From: Lewinellaceae bacterium
GTDB taxonomy: Bacteria; Bacteroidota; Bacteroidia; Chitinophagales; Saprospiraceae
NCBI GenBank assembly: GCA_020636135.1
Contig: JACJYK010000001.1
Span: 1,846,501 to 1,910,500 of the forward strand
Reading direction: 5' to 3'
DNA length: 64,000 bases
The translations under genes and the position numbers were made by a program. Each line of letters opens with the position of its first letter. Within the stretch, counting starts at the first letter, position 1. Below, one piece after another: positions 37,230 to 47,113 of the stretch. The notes below the pieces were generated by a model. It did no database searches. It saw only the letters and a program-made list of their open reading frames with translations, and was not told where the DNA came from.

Positions 37230-38951
37230 ATGCAACTGATTTCCAGAGAAAAACCATTACTACATTGGATTGTCCTGGCTGCCGTTCTGGTTGCACTGAA
37301 TCTGATTGGTGGATTTGTATATAAAAAATGGGATGTGACGGATGACAGTCGCTACACACTCTCAGCTGCTACCAACAAAGTATTGAAACGCGTTCCGGAT
37401 ATCATTTCCATCAAAGTGTTACTTTCTGGGGAAATACCAGCAGAATTAAGAAGACTACAAAACGCCACCGATGATTTGTTAGCCGAGTTTCAACAGGTCA
37501 ACCGCAAGATCCAGTTTTTTTATGAAGACCCGAACTCCGGTTCCGAAGAAGAGATCAGACAGCGATTCGAAGCCCTGAAAAAAGATGGGATGGTACCTAC
37601 AAACGTACGCATCCGTCGAAAAAATGAAGTCAAGGAGGTGGCAGCTTTCCCCTATGCGATTGTTTCTTTCGGAGAGCGTTATACCTATGTCAATTTACTG
37701 GAAGCAAATATACCGGGAGTTCCACCCGAAATAACCTTCAACAATTCCATCAGTCAGCTGGAATACAAATTTGCCAATGCAATTCAGAAACTGATCCAGG
37801 AGCAGAAAAAATCCATTCTGTTTACGTCCGGCCATGGTGAATTGCTGCCCCATCAAACCCAGGCATTGGAAGCCTTGCTGAGGCCCTCCTACAATACGGG
37901 CCGTATTGACCTTACCACCCAATACCGTATCCATCCCGATGTCAATTTATTGATCGTCGCCAAACCGCATCTTCCATTTACCGATAAAGACCTTTACAAA
38001 ATAGATCAATACATCATGAATGGGGGGAAAGTCATCTGGCTCATCGACGGTGTACAGGCCGACCTGGACAGCCTGGCCGACCGTAATGAGTTCATTCCAC
38101 CTCCTAATGATGTCAACTTGTTCAGCCTGCTGACCCGTTACGGAGTCCGGTACAATTACAATCTTGTTTTGGATTACAGTTGTTCTTCAATCCAGTTGAT
38201 TACCGGCATGCAGGGTGATAAACCTCAAACACAACTTTTTCCCTATTATTTTTTTCCGGTGGTATTGCCTGAAAGCGAACATCCAATCGTCAAGAATATA
38301 AATCCCATCAATTTGTTCTTCGCATCGACGCTGGATACGATCAGGACCAAGACGGAGATTAAGAAAACCATTCTCTTTACCTCCGGACCCTATTCCAAAT
38401 TTATGAATACCCCCTTAAGGTTAAGCTTTGATATGCTCCGTCAACCTACACCGCCGGAAGCATTCAATGATCCGGGTCAAACCATGGCGGTGCTGTTGGA
38501 AGGTGAGTTTCCTTCTTACTTTGAGAACCGGGTAAAACCGGAAATGGAACAAGGGCTTGAAGCCATCGGGGAACCATTCATGGCCACCAGCAAAGCCACA
38601 AAAATGGTCATTGTAGGCGATGGGGATATCATTAAGAATCAAATGCGAAACGAATCGCAATATTTCCCCCTGGGCTTCAACCGGGATGAGAATCGTGTCT
38701 ATGAGGGAAATAAGGACTTCATCCTGAATACCATTGATTACCTGCTTGACGAAGATGGCCTGATTGATGCGAGAGCCAAAGAAGTGAGGCTACGGCTGTT
38801 GAATACAGCCAAGGTGGACCAGGAGAGGGGGAAGTGGCAATTGATCAATGTAGCTTGCCCATTGCTGATTCTCCTTATCTTTGGACTTTTGTATCAATGG
38901 TGGCGCAGACGTCGCTACGGCAGACCCCTGGAAGCTGGCACCTATGCATAA
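37230..38951 (+). CDS. gldG: GldG: ABC transporter auxiliary/substrate-binding subunit
   Basis: 573 residues from the ATG at 37230 (a TTG sits directly before it). One N-terminal membrane segment (LHWIVLAAVLVALNLIGGFVY), a large periplasmic ABC-auxiliary (GldG/DUF4350-like) domain with DDSRYTLSAATNKVLKRV and TSGHGE, and a C-terminal anchor (LLILLIFGLLYQWWRRRRYG). This is the classic GldG layout. It acts with GldA and GldF at the inner membrane. The following lipoprotein gene begins 8 bases before its stop. Confidence 0.92.
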   Translation: MQLISREKPLLHWIVLAAVLVALNLIGGFVYKKWDVTDDSRYTLSAATNKVLKRVPDIISIKVLLSGEIPAELRRLQNATDDLLAEFQQVNRKIQFFYEDPNSGSEEEIRQRFEALKKDGMVPTNVRIRRKNEVKEVAAFPYAIVSFGERYTYVNLLEANIPGVPPEITFNNSISQLEYKFANAIQKLIQEQKKSILFTSGHGELLPHQTQALEALLRPSYNTGRIDLTTQYRIHPDVNLLIVAKPHLPFTDKDLYKIDQYIMNGGKVIWLIDGVQADLDSLADRNEFIPPPNDVNLFSLLTRYGVRYNYNLVLDYSCSSIQLITGMQGDKPQTQLFPYYFFPVVLPESEHPIVKNINPINLFFASTLDTIRTKTEIKKTILFTSGPYSKFMNTPLRLSFDMLRQPTPPEAFNDPGQTMAVLLEGEFPSYFENRVKPEMEQGLEAIGEPFMATSKATKMVIVGDGDIIKNQMRNESQYFPLGFNRDENRVYEGNKDFILNTIDYLLDEDGLIDARAKEVRLRLLNTAKVDQERGKWQLINVACPLLILLIFGLLYQWWRRRRYGRPLEAGTYA

Positions 38952-39867
38952 GATCCTAGTCGTATGTTTATCTTTTATCCTGGTATCGTGTCACAGGTCC
39001 AATCATGACTCCGCATACGTGGTCAACAGCACGAATGTGGCCCGGATTGACCGGATACAACTTGTCTATCGGGATGGTACGATTGCGGATCTGAAGAAGG
39101 AAAGGGACCACTGGACGCTTAACGACAGCTTATTTGCATGGGACCCGCCGGTAAAAACACTGTTGGAGACCATAGAAAGGATGCGTGTTCGGTTCATACC
39201 TACTGAAGCTTCTCAACCAACAATACTTGCTGACCTGGCTACTCAAAGTGTTAAAGTGAACATCTTTACCAATGGCAAAGCCGTCCGGACCTTTTACATC
39301 GGAGGAGTAACTGAAGATGAACAAGGGACCTATTATATGGCAGAACCTGACGGTATTCCTTTGGTTATTGATATTCCCGGCTGGCAGGGGGCATTACGGT
39401 CACGGTTTGTCATGGGAATCAATGAATGGAGAGACCGGCATCTGTTTCATTTTGACCTGAATGAAGTTAATCGAATTACTGTAAGTTATCCGCAACGGGA
39501 TACGTCCGGATTTGCCATGCAAAAACAGGGAGAAAGCTGGCATCTGGTTTTGTCCGGAGTGAAGCCTGTTGAAAACACCTCAGATGTGCTTATGCGCAAT
39601 TATTGGTTTGATCTCCTGGATGTCGGTGTTGAATCCTTTGAAGATGCTCCCAGGGATCAGATACGAATTCTGGCCGAGTCCCCATATTGCCGGATTTCAA
39701 TCGTAAAAAATGACCTGACAGAATCAACCTGGTCTTTCTACCCGGTCGAAGATATGGCTCGCACTGAGAGGTATTGGATTGTCACCGATAATGGCCAATG
39801 GATCCTGGCCCAAACACGTATATTGCAGAAGATATTTAAGAGCAATGCCTACTTCCTTAAACAATAG
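38944..39867 (+). CDS. DUF4340-like lipoprotein
   Basis: 307 residues from the ATG at 38944; the open frame extends back into gldG, but this ATG gives a lipoprotein signal, FILVSC with Cys16. The body is beta-rich with repeated short units (DRIQLVYRDG, VKVNIFTNGKAVRTFYIGG, LNEVNRITVSYPQRDTSGF), the pattern of DUF4340 proteins, which often accompany ABC-auxiliary (GldG-type) genes. Probably a membrane-anchored partner of the Gld transporter. It overlaps gldG by 8 bases and the next gene by 23. The molecular function is unknown. Confidence 0.75.
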   Translation: MHKILVVCLSFILVSCHRSNHDSAYVVNSTNVARIDRIQLVYRDGTIADLKKERDHWTLNDSLFAWDPPVKTLLETIERMRVRFIPTEASQPTILADLATQSVKVNIFTNGKAVRTFYIGGVTEDEQGTYYMAEPDGIPLVIDIPGWQGALRSRFVMGINEWRDRHLFHFDLNEVNRITVSYPQRDTSGFAMQKQGESWHLVLSGVKPVENTSDVLMRNYWFDLLDVGVESFEDAPRDQIRILAESPYCRISIVKNDLTESTWSFYPVEDMARTERYWIVTDNGQWILAQTRILQKIFKSNAYFLKQ

Positions 39868-41050
39868 ATGGCGGTATTTTTTCTTTCTTTTGATCGCCGG
39901 ATGCGTGGGGCTATACTCTTTTGTTCCGGGATCCTGGCGTATGCCATTTTGGGGTTTCTATGGCCACCGTCTCATCAATAGGACGGCTGTTTATACATTA
40001 CCCGAAGAAATGTATCCGTTGTACAAGCAAGAGATCGACTACATTACCGAACATGCTGTAGATCCGGATAAACGCAGGTATGCCGTCATCGGCGAAGCTG
40101 CCAGGCATTACATCGACCTGGATCATTGGGGAAAGAAACCATTTCCGGACTTGCCCAGAAGTTGGTTGCCAGCTTTTATTGGTAAAAACACGATCGAATT
40201 ACTGGATGAGAAAGGCGAAGTATTGGATGCATTTCCTTCTCTTGATAGTTTCATTGTGCGGTATCCGGGGACGGCTTCGTTTATTACCTCAGAAGCAGCC
40301 CGGCATTTGAGTGATGAAATTTGGTTGCTGGATTCCTGGCCTGATTCCCTTCAAATAGGAAAAACAGCTTCCTGGCAGATCAACAATGAACTTATGGCTC
40401 ACGGAGTGGTACCCTATTTCATTCCACTGGAATACCACCGCCTGGTCAAAGCGTTTCTGGACAATGATCCTAAACAGGTTTTGCGATTGTCTGCTGATCT
40501 GGGGCACTACATTGCCGACGCTCATGTACCGCTGCATACAACCATGAATTACAATGGACAGATGACCGACCAGGTAGGTATTCACGCCTTCTGGGAATCC
40601 AGGATCCCTGAGCTGTTTGCCGAAACCCAGTATGACTTTTTAGTCGGTAAAGCGGAATACATCCGGGATATAAACAAATTTGCCTGGGAGGTAGTTATGG
40701 AAAGCAATTCATTTGTGGATTCTGTACTGCAGATCGAGAAAAGGTTGAGCCGGGAAATACCGGAAGATGAACAATATTGTTTCGAGGAACGACTGAGCCA
40801 GATCGTGCGGTTGCCTTGCGCCGCTTATGCTGCCCAGTACCAGCAGTCGCTGGATGGGATGGTGGAAGCACGAATGCAGCAATCCATAATGGCGGTAGGG
40901 TCGGTCTGGTATTCGGCCTGGGTCGATGCCGGTCAGCCGGATTTAAGAGACTACCTGAGTATCAACTGGGATGCCCGGGACCGGGAAGCGGATGAATGGC
41001 TGGATAAGGCTGTCAGAAGTGGAAAAGTACTCGGTCGCCCTCACGAATGA
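39845..41050 (+). CDS. Zinc-dependent phospholipase C / S1-P1 nuclease-like exported protein
   Basis: 401 residues from the ATG at 39845, inside the end of the previous gene. One hydrophobic N-terminal segment (YFFFLLIAGCVGLYSFV) serves as signal or anchor. Trinuclear-zinc ligand motifs are visible: W36 and H41 in FWGFYGHRLIN, IDLDHWG, and the central block LGHYIADAHVPLHTTMNYNG followed by IHAFWE. This is the ligand order of the zinc phospholipase C/S1-P1 nuclease superfamily; I cannot tell whether lipid or nucleic acid is the substrate. The gene sits within an operon-like run with gldAFG. Confidence 0.8.
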   Translation: MPTSLNNRWRYFFFLLIAGCVGLYSFVPGSWRMPFWGFYGHRLINRTAVYTLPEEMYPLYKQEIDYITEHAVDPDKRRYAVIGEAARHYIDLDHWGKKPFPDLPRSWLPAFIGKNTIELLDEKGEVLDAFPSLDSFIVRYPGTASFITSEAARHLSDEIWLLDSWPDSLQIGKTASWQINNELMAHGVVPYFIPLEYHRLVKAFLDNDPKQVLRLSADLGHYIADAHVPLHTTMNYNGQMTDQVGIHAFWESRIPELFAETQYDFLVGKAEYIRDINKFAWEVVMESNSFVDSVLQIEKRLSREIPEDEQYCFEERLSQIVRLPCAAYAAQYQQSLDGMVEARMQQSIMAVGSVWYSAWVDAGQPDLRDYLSINWDARDREADEWLDKAVRSGKVLGRPHE

Positions 41051-41051
41051 A

Positions 41052-42056
41052 ATGAATAATATGATCAATAACGAAAAAGGAACACACTCCTGGCTGGGAA
41101 TTCTTTTGCGCGGTGTAGCCATGGGTATTGCCGAAGTAATCCCTGGCGTTTCAGGCGGCACGATAGCATTCATCTCAGGTATTTATGAGCGACTGCTCAA
41201 TGCCATTCAATCATTTGACCTCTGGATATTCAGATCCCTGTTTAAGAAGGGTGGAATCAAAGAAATTTGGCAACGTGTGGACGGGCGCTTTTTATTGACC
41301 CTGATTGCAGGCATGGCATCCGGGTTATTGTTCGGTGTTCTGGTGATCAGTCATTTTCTGGAAGAATATCCTCCCGTTATCTGGGGTTTGTTTTTTGGAT
41401 TGATCAGTGCTTCCGCCATTTGGATAGCCCGTAGCGTTCACAAATGGGATGGACTTACCCTCGTATATTTCTTCGGTGGAGCTTTGGTAGCTTTCGTGAT
41501 TACCAACTTAAGCCCGGCAGAAGGTAATACCGCATGGTGGTACATATTGCTTTCCGGATGTATCGCGATCTGCGCACTTATCCTGCCTGGAATTTCAGGC
41601 AGTTTCATGCTGCTATTGCTTGGATTGTACACCGTGGTCATTCCTGCCGTTAAAACGGTCATCACAGATTTCTCCTTACAGGCGTTGAGCATCCTGGTCT
41701 TTTTCGCTCTTGGTTGCATTGTTGGTTTGCTGACATTTGCCAAATTCCTTAGTTGGATGTTTAAGACCTACCACCGGCAAACTTTAGCTGCCATGACTGG
41801 ATTTGTGGTTGGGTCATTATGGAAAATATGGCCCTGGCGTACACCAAGTATCTGGTTTGATAAAATCCAGAATCAATTGGTACGCGGTATCTGGGATGGC
41901 AATGTTTCAATCCATGATGTCCGGGTAATCAAAGAGATGAATGTTTTGCCGGCTAACTACGTGGGCAATCCGTATGTTTGGGCAACCTGCCTGGCCATTA
42001 TTGCAGGAATAGCCCTGGTCTTTTTATTGGGCCGGCTGGATAAAAAAGGACTCTAA
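41052..42056 (+). CDS. DUF368 (PopT-like) polyprenyl-phosphate transporter
   Basis: 334 residues from the ATG at 41052, immediately after the previous stop (an alternative ATG is at 41061). About nine membrane segments with two similar halves, each holding a signature loop: GIAEVIPGVSGGTIAFISG near the N-terminus and ALILPGISGSFMLLLLG in the middle. These are diagnostic of DUF368; members have been shown to return undecaprenyl phosphate across the cytoplasmic membrane. Here it could recycle carrier lipid used by cell-wall synthesis and by the lipid-linked sugar pathway at 10358-15824; the second link is inference. Confidence 0.85.
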   Translation: MNNMINNEKGTHSWLGILLRGVAMGIAEVIPGVSGGTIAFISGIYERLLNAIQSFDLWIFRSLFKKGGIKEIWQRVDGRFLLTLIAGMASGLLFGVLVISHFLEEYPPVIWGLFFGLISASAIWIARSVHKWDGLTLVYFFGGALVAFVITNLSPAEGNTAWWYILLSGCIAICALILPGISGSFMLLLLGLYTVVIPAVKTVITDFSLQALSILVFFALGCIVGLLTFAKFLSWMFKTYHRQTLAAMTGFVVGSLWKIWPWRTPSIWFDKIQNQLVRGIWDGNVSIHDVRVIKEMNVLPANYVGNPYVWATCLAIIAGIALVFLLGRLDKKGL

Positions 42057-42080
42057 GTACAATCATTGAAAGAATGCCCG

Positions 42081-42100
42081 GACATAAAATCAATTATGTC
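42081..42100. terminator. Candidate bidirectional hairpin between convergent genes
   Basis: GACATAA-AATCAA-TTATGTC is a 7-base perfect stem between the ends of the DUF368 gene (+) and the subtilase gene (-). It has no strong T tract, so terminator function is uncertain. Confidence 0.35.
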
Positions 42101-42126
42101 GACCTCAGGTATTCAACAAAGTCCTT

Positions 42127-45100
42127 TTACAACTTGATCCACTTCTTTGTGATGCCTCCCTGACTCGTCTGCAGACGGATCAGATACATTCCTTTCACAG
42201 CATTCGCTATAGGGAGTTGTTCCTGGTAATCTCCCGGGGCCAGATTGCCCAACAGCTTCTGATAGATCACTTGCCCCTGCATGTTAAACACCTGCAATTG
42301 CACTTGTTCCCGGTCTTCCATCCGGAAGGTCAGGGTCGGATCAATGAAAGCGCTTGGGTTGGGATACAACCGGACATTTTGCACCAGATCAAACGTCTGA
42401 CGGGCTGTCATACAGTTGTTTCCAGTGGTAAAGATGTGCTGTTCAAAATAGCCGGACGTGTCAAATTCGCATACGGATTGTACCTGGATGACATATTCCG
42501 TACAGGCTTTTAGATCGGTAATCTGATAGGTTGTATCGTCGGTTACAAATTGCCAGTCGCCGAAATCATCATCATCAATGGCTTTATACCTGAGCAAATA
42601 TGCCAATCCTCCCTGCACCGTATCCCAAAACATCTCGATCGTAGAGGAGCCGATGGCAAGAGAGTCGTATTCAAAAATCTCCTGGCAGATCCCTTTGGAA
42701 GGAGCTATCTGAACACAATAGTCTTCAACTTCACCAAAATCAAGCGTGTCACAGGGTTCCGGATAGAGCACGTCACTGAGGACAGTACGCATGGACACAC
42801 GCATCACGGTATTGGCCAGTGAATCAACCGGCGGGATCAGGATCACTCCGGAAAATACGGTGTCACTTCTTTCTTCGTTTTGTAACACCAGTTCACCCGG
42901 GTCGTCAAAGTCCCGGTCGTAATTGTAATCAATCCAAACACGCCAGAAGACTTTAAATTTTTTGTCTTTAAATCCGGGTGTGAGTGTGATCCGGTATTTC
43001 GAATTGATCGCAAGATCAGTGCCTATGGTATCGTAAATGGTAAAATTGGCATAACCGTCATTGGGGCCACTTGCATTATCAATGGTGCCGATCTTCACCC
43101 GGTCAATCCATTCATTGCTTGCATCCATGCTGCGTGATGCGCAGTAATCATTCACATTGCATCCACCACAACCAAACGTTTTAAATGGTCTGCTTGCTGA
43201 ATAGACTGAGTTTCCCGATTCACAATTCACTCTTACCTGTACTTCATAAAAGGAACAGGGCATCAGGTTCTGCAGGAAGAACGAAGTGTCCCCCGATCCA
43301 TATACCGTCCACGGGATGGTTGAGCCCATTGGCCTGATCCGGATGTTATAACCCTGGGCACTGAGAACCGGATCCCATTGAACCACTGCTGTGGTGTCCA
43401 TAATGTCGGTTACTTCCAGCCCGGTGGGTGGTTCACAACAGCCGGCAGTGCGAGCCAGAATGCTTTCCGTGTAATCCTGAAGCATGGTGTCCGTGGCACA
43501 AACCGTACTGAACTGGATTTCATAATCCGTACAGCCCTGTAGATTGCTGATCTGGTAGGGGCTGGTGACAGGATTGATTTCGTTCCACATGGTATCCGTA
43601 ACAGCTTTCCAGCGCAAAGCAACCGACACAATGTCGTCCGTAGGGGTGTCCCAGGTGACCACCAGGCCGGTACTGTCCTTCGGTTGGATATCTACATTGG
43701 AAGGATAGGAGCAAATACTCACGCATTCCGCCATGACCGAGTTCATGGACTGGCCAATATTCAGCAATCCGCTGCTGGCAATCAATGTTTCCCAGGTGGT
43801 ATTCTTGGTAACATTTTCTAGCAGTGCGTTGCGAATCCGTAGTGCAGCCATTGCGGGGAAACTATGTGCAAGGATGGCCAGATTCAGACAAGGGGCACTG
43901 TAAAGTAATCCTATGGAGCCTGTCACCAATGGTGCTGCATAGGAGGTACCGTCGCCAAGAAAGTAGGAATCTGCCCCGGCTGTACTGAGCATATCGATAC
44001 CAGGCGCGGCGAGGTCTATGTTCTCTACGCCAAAACCGGCATCACCCAGATTTCCATCTTTCTTGCTGCTGGTCACCGAGATCAGAAATGGACTCGGGCA
44101 GGTGGTAGGAAGATCCCCCTTCACATCGACATTGGTTTTGAAATTGGTTGTTGCGCCGACATTGAGTATGCCATATGCGCCAAGGGTGTCGTAAAATGCA
44201 CACCATATCGGTGCATCTTCAGGAAACTTGTCATCTATACCGAATGATGCATTGGTCGCCACCACAAAAGCGCCCTCTTTTCCCTCGGTGGCTTCATATC
44301 TTTTTCGTTGGGCCAATATATAGGCATAGCCCTCCAGGATCTCGGATTCAAATATTTCAATCAGATCATGCTGGATCATCATGATCTTGCCACTCCAGTT
44401 CAGTCCGGTAATGCCGATACTGTTATTACCCCTGGCTGCCATGAGTCCGGAAATAAATACCCCATGATCTCCACCATCAACCTGGCCATTATTCTTAATG
44501 ATGTTCCATCCGTGATAATCATCGATGTATCCATTCCCATCATCATCCAGTTGATTGTTCGGGATTTCCTGGGTGTTTGTCCATAAGTTCTGAATCAGAT
44601 CCGGATGGTTAAAAGAAATACCGTCATCGATTATTGCCATAACGATATCGTCCTGTAGTGCAGTTTTGCCTCCGGTACCTACCATCCAGGCATCCGGTGC
44701 ATGAATACCATTGTCTCCATTGAGATACCACTGATCTCCGAACCTCGGGTCATTGGGTGTAGCGTTTCTCTTATGCAGAATGTGATTGTATTGCGCCAAT
44801 TGGATGGCTGGATTATTGCGAAGGCTGCTCAGAATCTCCGATTCATTTGCATGGTCGGTATTTACTTTTAACAGTGACCAGTTGGTTGTATTTGTTAGTG
44901 GGGTCAGCGACTCCACCTGCCAGTTATGCCTCTTGGCATCCACCTGCCGAAGGGCATCCGCAGGCTGATTTCCATCTCTCCATTGTATGATGAATTCACC
45001 CTGGCGATGGTCGAGTTTTTGTGCTGCTCCGGGTTGAATAACCGTCCATAAGCATATCAAAAGGGTCAAAATCGATTTCCACGATAATGGAATGATGGTC

Positions 45101-45144
45101 AAACCAGTTGTCTGTGGTAATAAGCGTTTGAGTGTTCTCTGCAT
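42127..45144 (-). CDS. Secreted subtilisin-like (S8) serine protease with Fn3 and GEVED domains and T9SS sorting domain
   Basis: 1,005 residues. The signal peptide ends near QPGAAQ (42), followed by a propeptide. Catalytic triad: D173 (AIIDDG), H227 (GGDHGVFISG), S401 (GDGTSYAAP), with oxyanion N298 (ATNASFG). After the protease come two fibronectin type III domains (about 470-650, with paired Cys), a GEVED domain ending DFGEVEDYC, a third Fn3 domain, and a T9SS CTD (NVRLYPNPS to KKWIKL). Predicted: extracellular or surface protease exported by the T9SS. It is a single gene on the - strand, convergent with the gld operon. All catalytic residues are present. Confidence 0.93.
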   Translation of the reverse strand: MQRTLKRLLPQTTGLTIIPLSWKSILTLLICLWTVIQPGAAQKLDHRQGEFIIQWRDGNQPADALRQVDAKRHNWQVESLTPLTNTTNWSLLKVNTDHANESEILSSLRNNPAIQLAQYNHILHKRNATPNDPRFGDQWYLNGDNGIHAPDAWMVGTGGKTALQDDIVMAIIDDGISFNHPDLIQNLWTNTQEIPNNQLDDDGNGYIDDYHGWNIIKNNGQVDGGDHGVFISGLMAARGNNSIGITGLNWSGKIMMIQHDLIEIFESEILEGYAYILAQRKRYEATEGKEGAFVVATNASFGIDDKFPEDAPIWCAFYDTLGAYGILNVGATTNFKTNVDVKGDLPTTCPSPFLISVTSSKKDGNLGDAGFGVENIDLAAPGIDMLSTAGADSYFLGDGTSYAAPLVTGSIGLLYSAPCLNLAILAHSFPAMAALRIRNALLENVTKNTTWETLIASSGLLNIGQSMNSVMAECVSICSYPSNVDIQPKDSTGLVVTWDTPTDDIVSVALRWKAVTDTMWNEINPVTSPYQISNLQGCTDYEIQFSTVCATDTMLQDYTESILARTAGCCEPPTGLEVTDIMDTTAVVQWDPVLSAQGYNIRIRPMGSTIPWTVYGSGDTSFFLQNLMPCSFYEVQVRVNCESGNSVYSASRPFKTFGCGGCNVNDYCASRSMDASNEWIDRVKIGTIDNASGPNDGYANFTIYDTIGTDLAINSKYRITLTPGFKDKKFKVFWRVWIDYNYDRDFDDPGELVLQNEERSDTVFSGVILIPPVDSLANTVMRVSMRTVLSDVLYPEPCDTLDFGEVEDYCVQIAPSKGICQEIFEYDSLAIGSSTIEMFWDTVQGGLAYLLRYKAIDDDDFGDWQFVTDDTTYQITDLKACTEYVIQVQSVCEFDTSGYFEQHIFTTGNNCMTARQTFDLVQNVRLYPNPSAFIDPTLTFRMEDREQVQLQVFNMQGQVIYQKLLGNLAPGDYQEQLPIANAVKGMYLIRLQTSQGGITKKWIKL

Positions 45145-45211
45145 AACAGATGAATTAGGAAAACAAGATACATTTTTTCAGGTAGATGCGTAACAGCATG
45201 ACATCCGCCGT

Positions 45212-45793
45212 TCAGTGCATCCGGTCGCCGCGGAGATCCAGGTTTTTCATGATCAGTGCTTCGTAATCCAGATATTCCTGCCAGCGTGCATTTACTTTTT
45301 CTTCATCACCATAAGTCCTGGCCAGGGCGAGAAAGAGACGGTAGTGACCTGCCTCGGATACCATAAACTTGTGGTAAAATTGTTTGAGGTGTTCATCATC
45401 CAGATGTACTGAAAGCAGTCGGAAACGTTCACAACTGCGTGCTTCGATCAGAGCACAAACTAAAAGTCGTTCGATCAGTCTTTCTTCACGGCCCCCACCT
45501 TTTTTTTCAAATTTCAACAGTTCGTTGACATATTCATCCTTACGCTGGCGGCCCAGTTTCAATGCCCTGGACTCCAGTTCGTGAAGGACAGCCCTGAAAT
45601 GGCCCCATTCCTCGGTTACGATGGGTGCTAATTCCCTGACCATTTCTTCTTTTTCAGGATATGCCTGGATGAGGGAAATACATGATGTTGCTGCTTTTTG
45701 TTCGCAGTATGCATGATCTGTCAGGATCTCCTCCAGGCTTTTTTCAGCCAGATTGACCCACCTTGGGTCGGTAGGTAGTTTTAATCCAAGCAT
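45212..45793 (-). CDS. miaE: MiaE: tRNA-(ms2io6A)-hydroxylase
   Basis: 193 residues from the ATG at 45793, which overlaps the upstream stop (TGATG); the longer frame begins with TTG. MiaE is a ferritin-like di-iron monooxygenase that hydroxylates the isopentenyl side chain of 2-methylthio-N6-isopentenyladenosine at tRNA position 37. Visible ligand motifs: Glu in HAYCEQKAATS, EEWGHFR, EARSCERFR and VSEAGHYRLF, matching the E...ExxH...E...ExxH pattern. Length is normal. The link to the secreted protein upstream is translational coupling only; no functional tie is evident. Confidence 0.92.
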   Translation of the reverse strand: MLGLKLPTDPRWVNLAEKSLEEILTDHAYCEQKAATSCISLIQAYPEKEEMVRELAPIVTEEWGHFRAVLHELESRALKLGRQRKDEYVNELLKFEKKGGGREERLIERLLVCALIEARSCERFRLLSVHLDDEHLKQFYHKFMVSEAGHYRLFLALARTYGDEEKVNARWQEYLDYEALIMKNLDLRGDRMH

Positions 45794-46962
45794 CAGAATC
45801 GTTGGTTTAAACAATTAAATTGATGGATGAAAAAATCCAGATTGTAGATATCGTAATCCTCATATCCCGTACTCCAAACGACCCGGATAAGGTCAAGCTC
45901 GGATTGGCTCAGAATTTTTTCCGCTTTCTTGGACAGAACGTACGTGCTGGTATACGTAGTTGTTCTTCTAGCAAGATCTACCGCTCCGTTATCCGTATTG
46001 TTCGTAGTCAGATAGAGCACATTGCCGTCGATAAGACGGATGGTAAGTGCAGTTCCTTTGACCAGGCTGCCAAACGATTGGCGGGCCCTTTCTGAGTGGA
46101 TGGTGATCTCCAGTGTGAGGTATTTATAACCCGGTTGCGCCGAAAGATATCCGGCGCAGGTCAAATAAGGCTTGTCTTTGTAATACGAACGCAAAGGTTC
46201 ATGCGTATATTCCAGCAAAACTTCTTTTGCGACATCGATACGATGTTGTTTGGACAATGGATCTGTGTCATCATAGGCATAGGCACATCCAGCTTCTGGT
46301 ACGACAGTAGCATCGGGAAGCCAGCGGTAACTTCCTGCCGGATTGGCTGAGGTGTTTTCCTGCCTGGGAATTTCAGGATGCTTTTCCATATCCACCGGTG
46401 CGTCAGTCATGATCAGCTCCGGCTCCCGGATGCGGATAGTACCGGCTCCTGCATCAATGGGTCCATGTTTCCGCTCATAACCTTCCAGCCATTTAGCCTG
46501 ATATGTAGGTGTTGCTCTCAATAACTGGGTTGCCTCTTCATAGGGCTTGCTGGCCTCTTTGATCTTTTTTTCCAGCTGGGTGATCGACCTGCCAATATTC
46601 CGGATTTGTGCTTCGAGGTTTTTCTTCGTAGGTTCCGTAAAGGTGTTTTTTCCCGCCTCCAGATCATGACTGACTGAGGACCGTAGGTCTTCCTGATCCT
46701 GAAGCTGACCTTTAAGCGTTTCCAACTCCTCATGTTTTTGTTCGTAATAGAGGAGGACCTTCTGACGGACTATGACCTGATCACTGCTTAACCCGGCTGT
46801 TGCTGCCTGATCAACCAATACCGAATCACCTGCTTCAAAATACCGCCAGGTGCCATCAGCAAATTGTACAATCCATTCGCCGTTGGCATTTTGCTGCACA
46901 GTTTGTGCCAAAGCAGCCGAAGTAAAGAGAATGCCGATGAATAAGAGGATTAAGTCTTTCAC
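45793..46962 (-). CDS. Secreted coiled-coil protein of unknown function
   Basis: 389 residues from GTG at 46962. Signal peptide MKDLILLFIGILFTSAALAQ. Then a short motif GEWIVQFADGTWRYFEAGD, a coiled-coil stretch (about 65-150, rich in E/K/L/Q), and a C-terminal globular domain (about 230-385) with three Cys. No catalytic motif and no T9SS CTD recognised. Probably periplasmic or outer-membrane facing. It is divergent from cdaA across a 150-base gap and overlaps miaE. Confidence 0.75.
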   Translation of the reverse strand: MKDLILLFIGILFTSAALAQTVQQNANGEWIVQFADGTWRYFEAGDSVLVDQAATAGLSSDQVIVRQKVLLYYEQKHEELETLKGQLQDQEDLRSSVSHDLEAGKNTFTEPTKKNLEAQIRNIGRSITQLEKKIKEASKPYEEATQLLRATPTYQAKWLEGYERKHGPIDAGAGTIRIREPELIMTDAPVDMEKHPEIPRQENTSANPAGSYRWLPDATVVPEAGCAYAYDDTDPLSKQHRIDVAKEVLLEYTHEPLRSYYKDKPYLTCAGYLSAQPGYKYLTLEITIHSERARQSFGSLVKGTALTIRLIDGNVLYLTTNNTDNGAVDLARRTTTYTSTYVLSKKAEKILSQSELDLIRVVWSTGYEDYDIYNLDFFIHQFNCLNQRF

Positions 46963-47113
46963 GTTGCTAATCTATGGGAGAACTGCTAACTTTACAAACT
47001 TTGTCATATACCAAATTATTGTAAAGTAAAAATATGTGGTTTATAGGGGAGAAGCTGACACAGATATTACTTGGTAAGCTTTGGACCCGAACGACACGGC
47101 GACAATTCCAGGT

